Shown here in pieces: positions 19,060 to 27,618 of a DNA stretch of 64,000 nucleotides. The position numbers were made by a program, and so were the translations under genes. The stretch's first letter is position 1, and each line of letters opens with the position of its first letter. Under the pieces are notes generated by a model. It was given only the letters and a program-made list of their open reading frames with translations, was not told the DNA's origin and made no database searches. Location: the NCBI RefSeq assembly GCF_026168105.1, contig NZ_LBMW01000024.1, positions 1-64,000 of the forward strand, written 5' to 3'. The DNA is from Streptomyces hygroscopicus (lineage in GTDB: Bacteria > Actinomycetota > Actinomycetes > Streptomycetales > Streptomycetaceae).

Positions 19060-20336
19060 GGCTGTATCCCCTTCAGCATGAGCTCGGCGAGGGCGAGGTC
19101 GATACCCGGCGGGAGCCGGTTCGCGTCCGCCCGGGTGCCGAAGTCCGCGGTGCACACCGGTGGGCAGAGCGGATTACCGCCGCCGGCCGGAGCTGAGGGC
19201 ACGGCCGACGGCTTCGGCACCTTCGGCAGGCCCGGGGCGCTGGGGAGCGCCGTGGGCAGCGGCACACTCGGCAGGCTGGGGAGCCCGGGAGCCGGTGTGG
19301 GCTTCTTGCCGGACCCTCCGCCGCTGCCGGGCTTGCCGGTGAGGTTGCCGTAGATGCCTGCCAGGTCCAGGTCAGCGGTGATCTTGAGGTTGACGTAGTC
19401 GCCCTTGACCGCGTCCGCCGCGTTGCGCGGGAACGGGTATGTGGTCAGCAGCTCCAGGGAGTTGGGCAGGTCGTCGCCCGCCCTGTTCAGCTGTTGCAGT
19501 ATCGGCCGCAGCTGCTCCAGGTCGGCGACCGTGTCGTCCCGCGAGGCGTTGACGACCCTGGTGCCGGACTCGCCGAGTTTCGACAGGGCGGTGAGCATCT
19601 TCGTCAGGTCACGGCGCTGGTCGGCGAGGACCTTCAGGGCGGGCGGGATCGAGTCGACGGCCTGGGCGATCGTCGTCTTCTCCTTCCCCAGCCGCCTGGA
19701 CAGCCGGTCGATGCCCTCGAGCGCGCGGACGATCTGCGCCCGCTGCTCGTCCAGACCGCCGAGGAACGTGTCGAGCTCCTTGAGCAGGGAGTCGACACGG
19801 TTCTCGCGGCCCTCCAGGGCCTTGTTCAGTTCCACCGTGATCGTCTTGAGCTGGGCCACGCCGCCGCCGTTCAGGAGCGCGGACAGGGCCGACAGCACCT
19901 CCTCGATCTCCGGGTTGCGGCCGCTGCGGGACAGTGGGATCACGTCCCCGTCGTGGAGCCGTCCCACGGGCGCGGAGCCCGGCGGCGCGGACAGGGCCAC
20001 GTACTTCTCGCCGAGCATGCTGGTCTGCCGCAGATCGGCCACCGCGTTGGCGGGCAGCCTCACCGAGTCGGCCACGCGCAGCCGCACCCGCGCGTGCCAG
20101 CCGTCCAGCTCGACCTTCTCGACGGCGCCCACGGTGACGTCGTTGACCTTGACCGCCGACTGCGGCACCAGATCCAGTACGTCCCTGAACTCGACCGTGA
20201 CGTGGTAGGCGCGGCCGTCCGCGGCGGCACCGCCGGGGAGCGGGACGTCGTACCAGCCGTTGAACGAACAGCCGGACAGCAGCAGCGAACCCGCCGCCGT
20301 CCAGGCGAGTGTCCGGCCCGTGTGCGGCCCGCTCAT
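19056..20336 (-). CDS. mceE: Mce family lipoprotein, fifth (MceE-like)
   Basis: 426 residues. It begins with a signal peptide ending in a lipobox (SLLLSGC), so it is lipid-anchored, as MceE/Lpr proteins are. The MCE domain follows (YHVTVEFRDVLDLVPQSAVKVNDVTVGAVEKVEL...LGEKYVALSAPPG), then helical segments and a Pro/Gly-rich tail (PAPGLPSLPSVPLPTALPSAPGLP). ATGA overlap with the gene before. Confidence 0.92.
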   Translation of the reverse strand: MSGPHTGRTLAWTAAGSLLLSGCSFNGWYDVPLPGGAAADGRAYHVTVEFRDVLDLVPQSAVKVNDVTVGAVEKVELDGWHARVRLRVADSVRLPANAVADLRQTSMLGEKYVALSAPPGSAPVGRLHDGDVIPLSRSGRNPEIEEVLSALSALLNGGGVAQLKTITVELNKALEGRENRVDSLLKELDTFLGGLDEQRAQIVRALEGIDRLSRRLGKEKTTIAQAVDSIPPALKVLADQRRDLTKMLTALSKLGESGTRVVNASRDDTVADLEQLRPILQQLNRAGDDLPNSLELLTTYPFPRNAADAVKGDYVNLKITADLDLAGIYGNLTGKPGSGGGSGKKPTPAPGLPSLPSVPLPTALPSAPGLPKVPKPSAVPSAPAGGGNPLCPPVCTADFGTRADANRLPPGIDLALAELMLKGIQP

Positions 20337-21466
20337 GCGCCCGCCCCCAGGATTCCGCCGAGCGTACGGTCCACCGTGCCCGACCCCGTCGGGGCCGCCG
20401 GCAGCTGGGGCAGCGAGTCGAACAGCCGCTGGAGCTGCGAGCAGTCCGGGTTCTTGCCGCCCGCGTCCCCGGTCGTCCGCAGCAGGGAGCAGAGCAGGGA
20501 CGCGGGGTCCTGGGGGTTCTGCGGGTTGTTGCGGGTGTCGAGGGTGCCGGCGGCCGGGTTGTACGCGTTCTGCAGGTTCGACAGACCCGTGGGAGCGACC
20601 GTCAACAGCTCCTCCAATGCGGCCCGTTGGGTGACCAGGACCTCGGTGACCTTGCTGAGGCCCTGTACGTCCGAGGTCAGTGCCTTCTTGTTGTGCTTGA
20701 CGAAGTCGGACACGTCGCCGAGCGCCGTGGCCAGGTACTTGAGCGCCGCCGCGAGGTCCCCGCGCTCCCCGGCGAGTTGCTGCGCCACCTCCGCCAGGCT
20801 GTCGTTGAAGGACCGGACGCTGGTGTCGTCGGCCGCCAGCGCGGCCGTGAACACCTGCAGGTTCCGCACGGTGCCGAACAGGTCGCCGCGGCTGCCGGAC
20901 AGGGTGGTGACCGCCTGCGAGAGGTCCTCGACGGTCCGGTTGAGGTTCGCGCCCTGGCCCCGGAGGTTGTCGGCGCTCACCCCGAGCAGCCGCGACAGCG
21001 AGCCGTTCTTGTTCGCGCCCTTCGGGCCGAGCGCCTCGGCGGTGGTGTGCAGGCTGTCGAAGACGCGGTCCAGCTCGACCGGGACGGCGGTGCGCCTCTC
21101 GGGGATCACATCGCCGCCCCGCAGCACCGGGCCGCCCCGGTACACCGGCAGCAGCTGGACGTAACGGTCGCTGACCACCGAGGAGTTGATGATCGCGGCC
21201 TGAGCGTCCGCGGGTACCCTGCGCCCCTCGTCGTACTCCAGATCCACCCGCACCCGGCCGCCCTCCGGCGTGATCTTCTTGACCTCGCCGATGCGGACAC
21301 CGAGCACGCGCACGTCGGAGCCGGGGTAGATGCCGACGGTGCGCGGGAAGTACGCCGTGACGCGCACGGGGCGGGAGTGCGGCCACAGTACGACCGCAAG
21401 CGCGGCGGTCACGGCGAGCGCCGTCAGCAGCGCCAGGGTGCGCCGCACGGGAAGACGTCCGGTCAT
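20333..21466 (-). CDS. mceD: Mce family protein, fourth (MceD-like)
   Basis: 377 residues with an N-terminal membrane helix, the MCE domain (VTAYFPRTVGIYPGSDVRVLGVRIGEVKKI...VSDRYVQLLP) and a long coiled/helical portion. The stop and the next start share ATGA. The start codon itself overlaps the mceC stop in the same way. Confidence 0.92.
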   Translation of the reverse strand: MTGRLPVRRTLALLTALAVTAALAVVLWPHSRPVRVTAYFPRTVGIYPGSDVRVLGVRIGEVKKITPEGGRVRVDLEYDEGRRVPADAQAAIINSSVVSDRYVQLLPVYRGGPVLRGGDVIPERRTAVPVELDRVFDSLHTTAEALGPKGANKNGSLSRLLGVSADNLRGQGANLNRTVEDLSQAVTTLSGSRGDLFGTVRNLQVFTAALAADDTSVRSFNDSLAEVAQQLAGERGDLAAALKYLATALGDVSDFVKHNKKALTSDVQGLSKVTEVLVTQRAALEELLTVAPTGLSNLQNAYNPAAGTLDTRNNPQNPQDPASLLCSLLRTTGDAGGKNPDCSQLQRLFDSLPQLPAAPTGSGTVDRTLGGILGAGA

Positions 21467-22644
21467 CGAGAGCCTCCAGTCCTGGGCACCACCGGGGCGG
21501 CGACCATGTTCTGGATGTAGGAGTCGAACCAGCGGCCGTTGCCGAGGGTGTTGGTGAAGACCCGGATGTAGGGCGCGAGCAGCTTGACGCTCCGGTCCAG
21601 GCTCGCCTGGTTGCGTTCGAGCATCCTGACGAATGTGTCGAGGTTGGCGAGTGCGGGCCCGATCTCCTTGCGGTTGTCGTCCACCAGCCCCGACAGCTCG
21701 ATGCCCAGCAGCGCGGAGCTCTTCAGCAGGGCGTGGATCGCCGCGCGCCGCCTGCTGATCTCCTGGAACAGCTGGTTGCCGTCCTTCACCAGTGCGGAGA
21801 AGTCCTTCGTGTGCGCCGCCAGCACCCCGGTGACCCCGTTCGCGTGCTCGAGGAGCCCACGCAGTGCCTCGTCGCGCGAGGCGATCGCCTGGGAGATCCT
21901 CGACAGTCCCTTGATGGACGCCCGTACCTCCGTGGGGGAGTCCTGGAAGGTGGTGGAGAGGGTGTCCATGGCCTTGGCGAGCCGCTGCGTGTCCACCCGC
22001 TCCGTCGTGGTCGTGAGGTCGCTGAACGCCTGCACCACGTCGTACGCCGAGACCGTCCGCCGCAGCGGAATCTCGCTGCCCGGCCGCAACCGGCCGGGCC
22101 CCTTGGGGAGCAGCGCGAGGTACTTCGCGCCGAGGATCGTTCCGACCCGGATCGCCGCGCCGGTGTCGGTGCCGAACTGCGGACCGCCCTTGACCTTGAA
22201 GGTCACCTTGACGTGGTCGCCGTCCAGGTCCACGCCCTTGATCTTGCCGACCTCGACCCCGGCGATACGCACCACGTCGCCCGGCTTGAGGCCGCCCGCC
22301 TCCGAGAAGGCCGCGCTGTACGTGTCCCCGTCGCCGATCAGCGGCAGGCTGTCGGCATTGAACGCGGCCATGGTCAGCAGGGCGAGGGTGATGAGCCCCA
22401 CGGCGCCCACCACCACGGGATTGCGTTCACGGAACGGTGTCAGCCGTGGCCGGCGCAGCCGCACACGCGGCAGCTTCGGCGGCAGGACGTGCACCTTCAC
22501 CAAGGGCGCGGGGCGGCGGGGGGCCCGGCGCGGAAGGATCCGCGGCCTCGGCAGCCGGGGCAGCCTCGGCGGCAGGACGTGCACCTTCACCAGAGGCTCG
22601 GGACGGCGCCGGGTCCGCCGCGGCACCGTGCGCGTCGTCCTCAT
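21463..22644 (-). CDS. mceC: Mce family protein, third (MceC-like), duplicated N-tail
   Basis: 393 residues from ATG 22644, which gives the ATGA overlap seen across the operon; an in-frame ATG also exists at 22653. The MCE domain is DTYSAAFSEAGGLKPGDVVRIAGVEVGKIKGVDL...LGAKYLALLP. The protein has an unusual basic, Pro-rich cytoplasmic tail of about 65 residues before its membrane helix. In that tail PLVKVHVLPP and following residues occur twice, 30 residues apart, matched by a 31/32 identical DNA repeat. Confidence 0.92.
   Translation of the reverse strand: MRTTRTVPRRTRRRPEPLVKVHVLPPRLPRLPRPRILPRRAPRRPAPLVKVHVLPPKLPRVRLRRPRLTPFRERNPVVVGAVGLITLALLTMAAFNADSLPLIGDGDTYSAAFSEAGGLKPGDVVRIAGVEVGKIKGVDLDGDHVKVTFKVKGGPQFGTDTGAAIRVGTILGAKYLALLPKGPGRLRPGSEIPLRRTVSAYDVVQAFSDLTTTTERVDTQRLAKAMDTLSTTFQDSPTEVRASIKGLSRISQAIASRDEALRGLLEHANGVTGVLAAHTKDFSALVKDGNQLFQEISRRRAAIHALLKSSALLGIELSGLVDDNRKEIGPALANLDTFVRMLERNQASLDRSVKLLAPYIRVFTNTLGNGRWFDSYIQNMVAAPVVPRTGGSR
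22471..22592. repeat. Direct repeat inside mceC
   Basis: Two 32-base copies (22471-22502 and 22561-22592) differ at one base and are exactly 90 bases apart, keeping the reading frame. They encode the repeated PLVKVHVLPP segment of the cytoplasmic tail. Confidence 0.9.
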
Positions 22645-23678
22645 CCGCCGCACCTCGCCTGTGCCACGTGGAGCTCCGGGGTGAGCACCTGCTTCGTCCT
22701 CGGCAGCACCACACGGCCGTCGAAGTCACAGAGGTAGAAGTTGAACCACGAGCCGTAGGACGCCGTCCCCGTCAGCTCGTTCAGCTTGTTCGGCAGCCGC
22801 TTCAGCACGCCCTCCACGGTCGTCTCGTTCCTGTTCAGCGTCCCGGTGAGACCGGTGAGTCCCGCGATGTCGTCCTTCAGCGGCGCACGCGCGTCCGTCA
22901 GCAGCCCCGAGGTGGCGTCGGTGAGGTCGCCGATGTTCACCAGGGACTGCCCGATGGGCACCCGGTCGGCGGACAGCCCGGAGATCACCCGCCGCAGCTG
23001 TGTGATCAGGTCGGAGAAGCGGGCACCGCGCTTGTCGAGCGTGTCCAGCACGGTGTTGAGGTTGTCGACCACGGAGCCGATCAGCTTGTCGCGATCGGCG
23101 AGGGTCGTGGTGAGCGACGCCGTGTGCGCCAGCAGGCTGTTCACGGTCCCGCCCTCGCCCTGCAGGGTCTTGATGATCTCGGTCGCGAGCTGGTTGACGT
23201 CGTCCGGGCTGAGCGCGGCGAACAGCGGCTTGAAGCCGTTCAGCAGCGCGTTGAGGTCGAGCGCCGGCTCGGTCCGCGACAGCGGGATCGTGCCGCCGGG
23301 CCGCAGCCGGGTGCCGTCACCCGCGCCCTCGGTCAGCGCGATGTACCGCTGTCCCACCAGGTTCCGGTAGCGGACGACCGCGCCGGTGCTGGTCAGCAGC
23401 GAACGGTCGGCGGCGACGTCGAAGGTGACCTCAGCCAGGGTCCGGTCCTTGATCCGGATGCCCTCGACCTGGCCGACCCGCACCCCGGCCACCCGGATGT
23501 CGTCGCCCTCCTGAAGGCCCGTCACATCGCTGAAAACCGCGTGATACGTGCGGGTGGGAGTCAGGGAGACGTTCACGATGGTGGCGGCCAGCAGGGCTGT
23601 CGCCGCGATCGTCACCACCGCGAACAGGCTGAACTTGACCAGTGGTGCCATGGTCTGCCGGGCTCGTGTCGTCCTCAT
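22641..23678 (-). CDS. mceB: Mce family protein, second (MceB-like)
   Basis: 345 residues. A membrane helix (LVKFSLFAVVTIAATALLAATIV) is followed by the MCE domain (YHAVFSDVTGLQEGDDIRVAGVRVGQVEGIRI...VGQRYIALTEG) and helical tunnel segments. The end, GSWFNFYLCDFDGRVVLP, is typical of actinobacterial MceB. ATGA overlaps at both ends. Confidence 0.93.
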   Translation of the reverse strand: MRTTRARQTMAPLVKFSLFAVVTIAATALLAATIVNVSLTPTRTYHAVFSDVTGLQEGDDIRVAGVRVGQVEGIRIKDRTLAEVTFDVAADRSLLTSTGAVVRYRNLVGQRYIALTEGAGDGTRLRPGGTIPLSRTEPALDLNALLNGFKPLFAALSPDDVNQLATEIIKTLQGEGGTVNSLLAHTASLTTTLADRDKLIGSVVDNLNTVLDTLDKRGARFSDLITQLRRVISGLSADRVPIGQSLVNIGDLTDATSGLLTDARAPLKDDIAGLTGLTGTLNRNETTVEGVLKRLPNKLNELTGTASYGSWFNFYLCDFDGRVVLPRTKQVLTPELHVAQARCGG

Positions 23679-24931
23679 GCGACGCTCACCGCCGTCCCGC
23701 GGGCCAGCGGCCCGAACAACAGGGTGGCGACGGGCGGCACCTGGTCGGCGGGCACGCCCATGACGGGGGCCACGAGCGAGCCGACGGCTCGCTGTTCGGC
23801 CGTGGTGGCGGACACGGTGACACCTCCGGGCAGTGCGCCGTCCGAACCAACGGCCGACGTACCGTCGTTGAGCTTGGGTTTCGGTCCCGGTACCGGCGGA
23901 TGGGGCATGCCCCGGCAGCTCGGCCCGGACTGGTCGGCGTAGCGCGGCTCCTCACCGGGCCGGTACGCGCCCTGCGGTCGGACGACCTCGAGGGTGATCC
24001 GCATCTCGCCGCCCCGGAACGCATCCTCGGACGCCCGCTCCTGCCGGACCAGGCCGTTCAGAAGGCAGGGGTACTCGGGGGAGTAGCGGGCGAAGAGCTC
24101 CAGGGTGGGTCGGGAGACCTGACCGAGGGTGATCAGCCGGTCCCCGTTCTCGTCGAAAAAGTCCTGCGCGGTGCCCGCGACGGCCGTCGTCGTGCGGAGC
24201 GCGGCGGCGAGCCGGTCCTTCTTCTCGACGAGCGTGCGGCTGGTGGTGACGGTGTTGCGCAGGATCCGCATCAGGTCGGGCGCCGCGTCGCCGTAGACCT
24301 CGGCGACATCGGCGAACCGTGTGATGTCCTCCTTCAGGGACGGCAGATGCGGATTGAGGCGGCGCAGATAGTCCTCGACCCGGGTGAGGTTGTCGCCGAT
24401 CCGGTCGCCGCGGCCCTCCAGCGCGGTGGCGAACGCCGAGAGCGTGGCGTTGAGTTCACCCGGCTCGACCGTGCGCAGCAGCGGCAGCAGGTCGTTCATC
24501 AGCTGCTGCAGCTCGATGCCCGCCTCGGTGCGGTCCTGGGTGATGACGTCACCGGCGCGGATGGGCCGGGCCGTGGAGCGGGCGGGTGCCACGAGGTCGA
24601 CGTACTTCTCGCCGAACAGCGTCTTGGGCAGCAGCCGGGCGTGCACGTCCGAGGGGATGTGGGTGACGTACTCCGGCTTGATCGCGAGGTCGAGGGTCGC
24701 CTTGGTGCCGTCGGCGTGCACCGCGCGCACCTCGCCGACCAGCAGCCCGCGCAGCTTGACGTCGGCCCGGGGATCGAGCTGGTTGCCGAGGCTGTCCGCC
24801 TGCAGCGTGATCCGCACGACAGGGGTGAACGCCTGCTGGTAGACGGCCACCGCCAGCGACAGCAGCAGCGCGAGCACGGCGAGGAACGCGATGCCGTACA
24901 ACCGCAGTCTCAGTACTTTCATCGGTTTCAC
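23675..24931 (-). CDS. mceA: Mce family protein, first (MceA-like)
   Basis: 418 residues from GTG 24931, which overlaps the yrbE stop as GTGA; ATG 24922 is an alternative start. A membrane helix (LYGIAFLAVLALLLSLAVAVYQQAF) is followed by the MCE domain (VRITLQADSLGNQLDPRADVKLRGLLVGEVRAV...FGEKYVDLVAP). Helical segments and a C-terminal part with PSCRGMPHPPVPGPKP follow. Confidence 0.92.
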   Translation of the reverse strand: MKPMKVLRLRLYGIAFLAVLALLLSLAVAVYQQAFTPVVRITLQADSLGNQLDPRADVKLRGLLVGEVRAVHADGTKATLDLAIKPEYVTHIPSDVHARLLPKTLFGEKYVDLVAPARSTARPIRAGDVITQDRTEAGIELQQLMNDLLPLLRTVEPGELNATLSAFATALEGRGDRIGDNLTRVEDYLRRLNPHLPSLKEDITRFADVAEVYGDAAPDLMRILRNTVTTSRTLVEKKDRLAAALRTTTAVAGTAQDFFDENGDRLITLGQVSRPTLELFARYSPEYPCLLNGLVRQERASEDAFRGGEMRITLEVVRPQGAYRPGEEPRYADQSGPSCRGMPHPPVPGPKPKLNDGTSAVGSDGALPGGVTVSATTAEQRAVGSLVAPVMGVPADQVPPVATLLFGPLARGTAVSVA

Positions 24932-25782
24932 CCCGCGATCCGTACGGTCGTGTTGGCGCCCCAGATCGCGAGGCTGAGGAAGAAGTCCAGGACATTGACG
25001 GCCACGATGGAGGTGCGCACCGCACGGCCCACCGCGACGCCGACCCCGGCCGGCCCGCCGCTCGCGTAGTAGCCGTAGTAGCAGTGCACCAGGATGATCA
25101 GGACCGCGAAGACGATCACCTTGCCGAAGGACCAGAGCACGTCGACCGGCGGCAGGTACTGGTGGAAGTAGTGGTCGTAGGTGCCCGTCGACTGCCCGTA
25201 GTAGCCGGTGGTGATCGTGCGGGCGGCCAGGTACGAGGACAGCAGCCCGACCACGTACAGCGGGATCACGGCGACGAATCCGGCGATCATCCGGGTCGTC
25301 ACCAGGAACGGCAGCGAGGGGACGCCCATCACCTCCAGCGCGTCGGTCTCCTCACTGATCCGCATCGCGCCGAGCTGCGCCGTGAAACCGGCGCCGACGG
25401 TCGCGGACAGGGCGAGCCCGGCCACCAGCGGGGCGATCTCCCGGGTGTTGAAGTACGCCGACAGGAACGCCACGAAGTTGGAGGTGCCGAGCTGGTTCAG
25501 GGCCGCGTAGCCCTGGAGGCCGACCTCGGTGCCCGTGAAGAACGACAGGAAGGCGATCACACCGACCGTGCCGCCCACGACGGCGAGCGCACCCCGGCCG
25601 AAGCTCACCTCGGCGAGCAGCCGCAGGACCTCCTTCTTGTAGCGGCGCAGGGTACGGCCGGTCCACGCCAAGGAGCGTGCGTAGAAGGCGAGTTGGCTGC
25701 CCAGACCGTCGAGTGGGCGCAGCGGCCGGCCGAGGAGCCCCGCTATGCGCAGCCCGGGAGAGCGCGGTCCTGAAGGTGGCAT
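24928..25782 (-). CDS. yrbE4B: YrbE/MlaE-type permease, second
   Basis: A 284-residue integral membrane protein with about five to six hydrophobic segments (GALAVVGGTVGVIAFLSFF, IAPLVAGLALSATVGAGFTAQLGAMRISEETDALEVMG). The EE.DALEVMG coupling loop is the MlaE signature that contacts the ATPase. With its partner it forms the membrane channel of the Mce transporter. Confidence 0.93.
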   Translation of the reverse strand: MPPSGPRSPGLRIAGLLGRPLRPLDGLGSQLAFYARSLAWTGRTLRRYKKEVLRLLAEVSFGRGALAVVGGTVGVIAFLSFFTGTEVGLQGYAALNQLGTSNFVAFLSAYFNTREIAPLVAGLALSATVGAGFTAQLGAMRISEETDALEVMGVPSLPFLVTTRMIAGFVAVIPLYVVGLLSSYLAARTITTGYYGQSTGTYDHYFHQYLPPVDVLWSFGKVIVFAVLIILVHCYYGYYASGGPAGVGVAVGRAVRTSIVAVNVLDFFLSLAIWGANTTVRIAG

Positions 25783-25785
25783 CGG

Positions 25786-26556
25786 CTAACCCTTCTGCGG
25801 GACGACCTGGAAGTACACCGCGGTCATCACGAAGTTCGTCACGAACAGCAACATGAAGGTGATCACCACCGACTGGTTGACCGCGTCGCCGACCCCCTTG
25901 GGGCCGCCCTGCGCGGTCAGCCCCTTGTAGGAGGCGACGATCGCGGCGATCGCCCCGAACACGAGCGCCTTCAGTTCGGCCGCCCACAGGTCGGAGAGCT
26001 GGGCGAGGGTGGTGAACGACGCCAGATACGCGCCCGGCGTGCCGTTCTGGAGGATCACGTTGAAGAAATAGCCGCCCGCGACGCCGACGACCGACACCAG
26101 CCCGTTGAGCAGGACGGAGACCACCATCGAGGCGAGCACACGGGGTACGACGAGCCGGTGGATCGGGTCGATGCCGAGCACCTGCATCGCGTCGATCTCG
26201 TCCCGGATCTTGCGCGCACCCAGGTCCGCGCAGATCGCCGTGCCGCCCGCGCCCGCGATCAGCAGCGCGGTGACGATCGGCGAGGCCTCCCGCAGCACCG
26301 CGAGCACCGAGGCGGCACCGGAGAAGGACTGAGCCCCCAGCTGCCGCGTCAGACTGCCGATCTGCAGGGCGATGACCGCTCCGAACGGGATCGAGACGAG
26401 GGCCGTCGGCAGGATGGTGACGCTCGCGACGAACCACGCCTGCTGGATGAACTCACGCGCCTGGAAGGGCCGCCGGGGCAGGGCCCGCAGGACGTCCAGG
26501 GACATCGCGAACAGATGGCCCGACTGCCGCAGCGCGCCGACCGGGGACAGACTCAT
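25786..26556 (-). CDS. yrbE4A: YrbE/MlaE-type permease, first
   Basis: 256 residues, the partner permease. It carries PIVTALLIAGAGGTAICADLGARKIRDEIDAMQVLGIDP, the MlaE coupling-loop signature, and several membrane helices. Its start overlaps the ATPase stop as ATGA. Three bases separate it from the next permease. Confidence 0.93.
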   Translation of the reverse strand: MSLSPVGALRQSGHLFAMSLDVLRALPRRPFQAREFIQQAWFVASVTILPTALVSIPFGAVIALQIGSLTRQLGAQSFSGAASVLAVLREASPIVTALLIAGAGGTAICADLGARKIRDEIDAMQVLGIDPIHRLVVPRVLASMVVSVLLNGLVSVVGVAGGYFFNVILQNGTPGAYLASFTTLAQLSDLWAAELKALVFGAIAAIVASYKGLTAQGGPKGVGDAVNQSVVITFMLLFVTNFVMTAVYFQVVPQKG

Positions 26557-27497
26557 GCCCGGGTCACCTCCCTCCGGCGCAGTTCGGCCTCCCGTCGCGC
26601 GATCTCCTCCCAGCGGGGCGTCCGGGTGATGAGCGGTCCCGGCAGCAGGCGGGGAGTCAGCGCCTGGCTGCCGGGAGTCTCGGTGCGTCCGCCGTCACCG
26701 AGCTGTGCCAGCTCCTGCTCGACCTGGGCGGCGTCCTTCTCCTCCGCCATGCCGATCGGCCCCTGCATCCGGCCGTTCAGGAACTGGCGCACCACGGGCT
26801 CGTCGCTGGTCAGCAGCTGCTCACGGGGCCCGAACATCACCAGCTCGCGCCGGAACAGCAGCCCGATGTTGTCGGGCACCTGGCGGGCGGAGGCGATGTC
26901 GTGCGTCACGATCAGGAAGGTCGCGTCGATCTGCGCGTTGAGGTCGACGATCAACTGGTTGAGATAGGCCACGCGCACCGGGTCGAGGCCCGAGTCCGGC
27001 TCGTCGAAGAGGATGATCTCCGGGTCCAGCACCAGCGCCCGGGCGAGCCCGGCCCGCTTGCGCATACCGCCGGAGATCTCGCCGGGCAGTTTCTCCTCGG
27101 CGCCGATCAGCCCGACCATGTCCATCTTCTCCAGCACGATCCGCCGGATCTCGCTCTCGGACCTGCGGGTGTGCTCGCGCAGCGGGAAGGCGATGTTGTC
27201 GTACAGGTTCATCGAGCCGAACAGCGCGCCGTCCTGGAACAGCACCCCGAACAGCTTCCGCACCTCGTACAGCTCGTGCTCGCGCAGTCGGGTGATGTCC
27301 CGGCCCGCGATCTTCACCGACCCGCGGTCCGGCCGGAGCAGTCCGACGAGCGTCTTGAGGAACACCGACTTGCCCGTCCCCGAGGGGCCGAGCATGACCG
27401 AGACCTCTCCGGCGGGCAGCGTCAACGAGACGTCCTGCCAGATGACCTGGTGACCGAAGGACTTGGTCAGCCCTTCCACACAGATCTCGACACCCAT
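26553..27497 (-). CDS. mceG: Mce-system ABC transporter ATPase
   Basis: 314 residues from ATG 27497 (GGTGGAG upstream); an in-frame GTG at 27506 is less well placed. It has Walker A GPSGTGKS, the ABC signature EISGGMRKRAGLARAL, Walker B IILFDEPDSGLD and switch-loop VTHD. This is the MlaF/MceG type. It powers the YrbE permease pair. In mycobacteria the ATPase is usually encoded away from mce operons; here it leads the operon. Confidence 0.94.
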   Translation of the reverse strand: MGVEICVEGLTKSFGHQVIWQDVSLTLPAGEVSVMLGPSGTGKSVFLKTLVGLLRPDRGSVKIAGRDITRLREHELYEVRKLFGVLFQDGALFGSMNLYDNIAFPLREHTRRSESEIRRIVLEKMDMVGLIGAEEKLPGEISGGMRKRAGLARALVLDPEIILFDEPDSGLDPVRVAYLNQLIVDLNAQIDATFLIVTHDIASARQVPDNIGLLFRRELVMFGPREQLLTSDEPVVRQFLNGRMQGPIGMAEEKDAAQVEQELAQLGDGGRTETPGSQALTPRLLPGPLITRTPRWEEIARREAELRRREVTRA

Positions 27498-27533
27498 CCG
27501 CTCCACCCTTCGCCCACGTGAGCAGCTCCGACG

Positions 27534-27571
27534 TCTGCTCTACGGGGAGGAGCGGGGCGTCCGTCGCGGCG
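27534..27571 (-). promoter_or_regulatory. mce operon promoter, shared type
   Basis: Reading leftward, this 38-base block 37-74 bases before the ATPase start has the conserved boxes CGCCGCGACGGACGC and CGTAGAGCAGA with a variable 13-base middle. It matches a block before the lytic transglycosylase at 33/38 or better. The pattern of two fixed boxes and a drifting spacer is that of a promoter. Confidence 0.65.
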
Positions 27572-27618
27572 GAGGCCGATTTTTTTTCCTGCAGGTTACG
27601 AATGGGGTGACACGCGTG

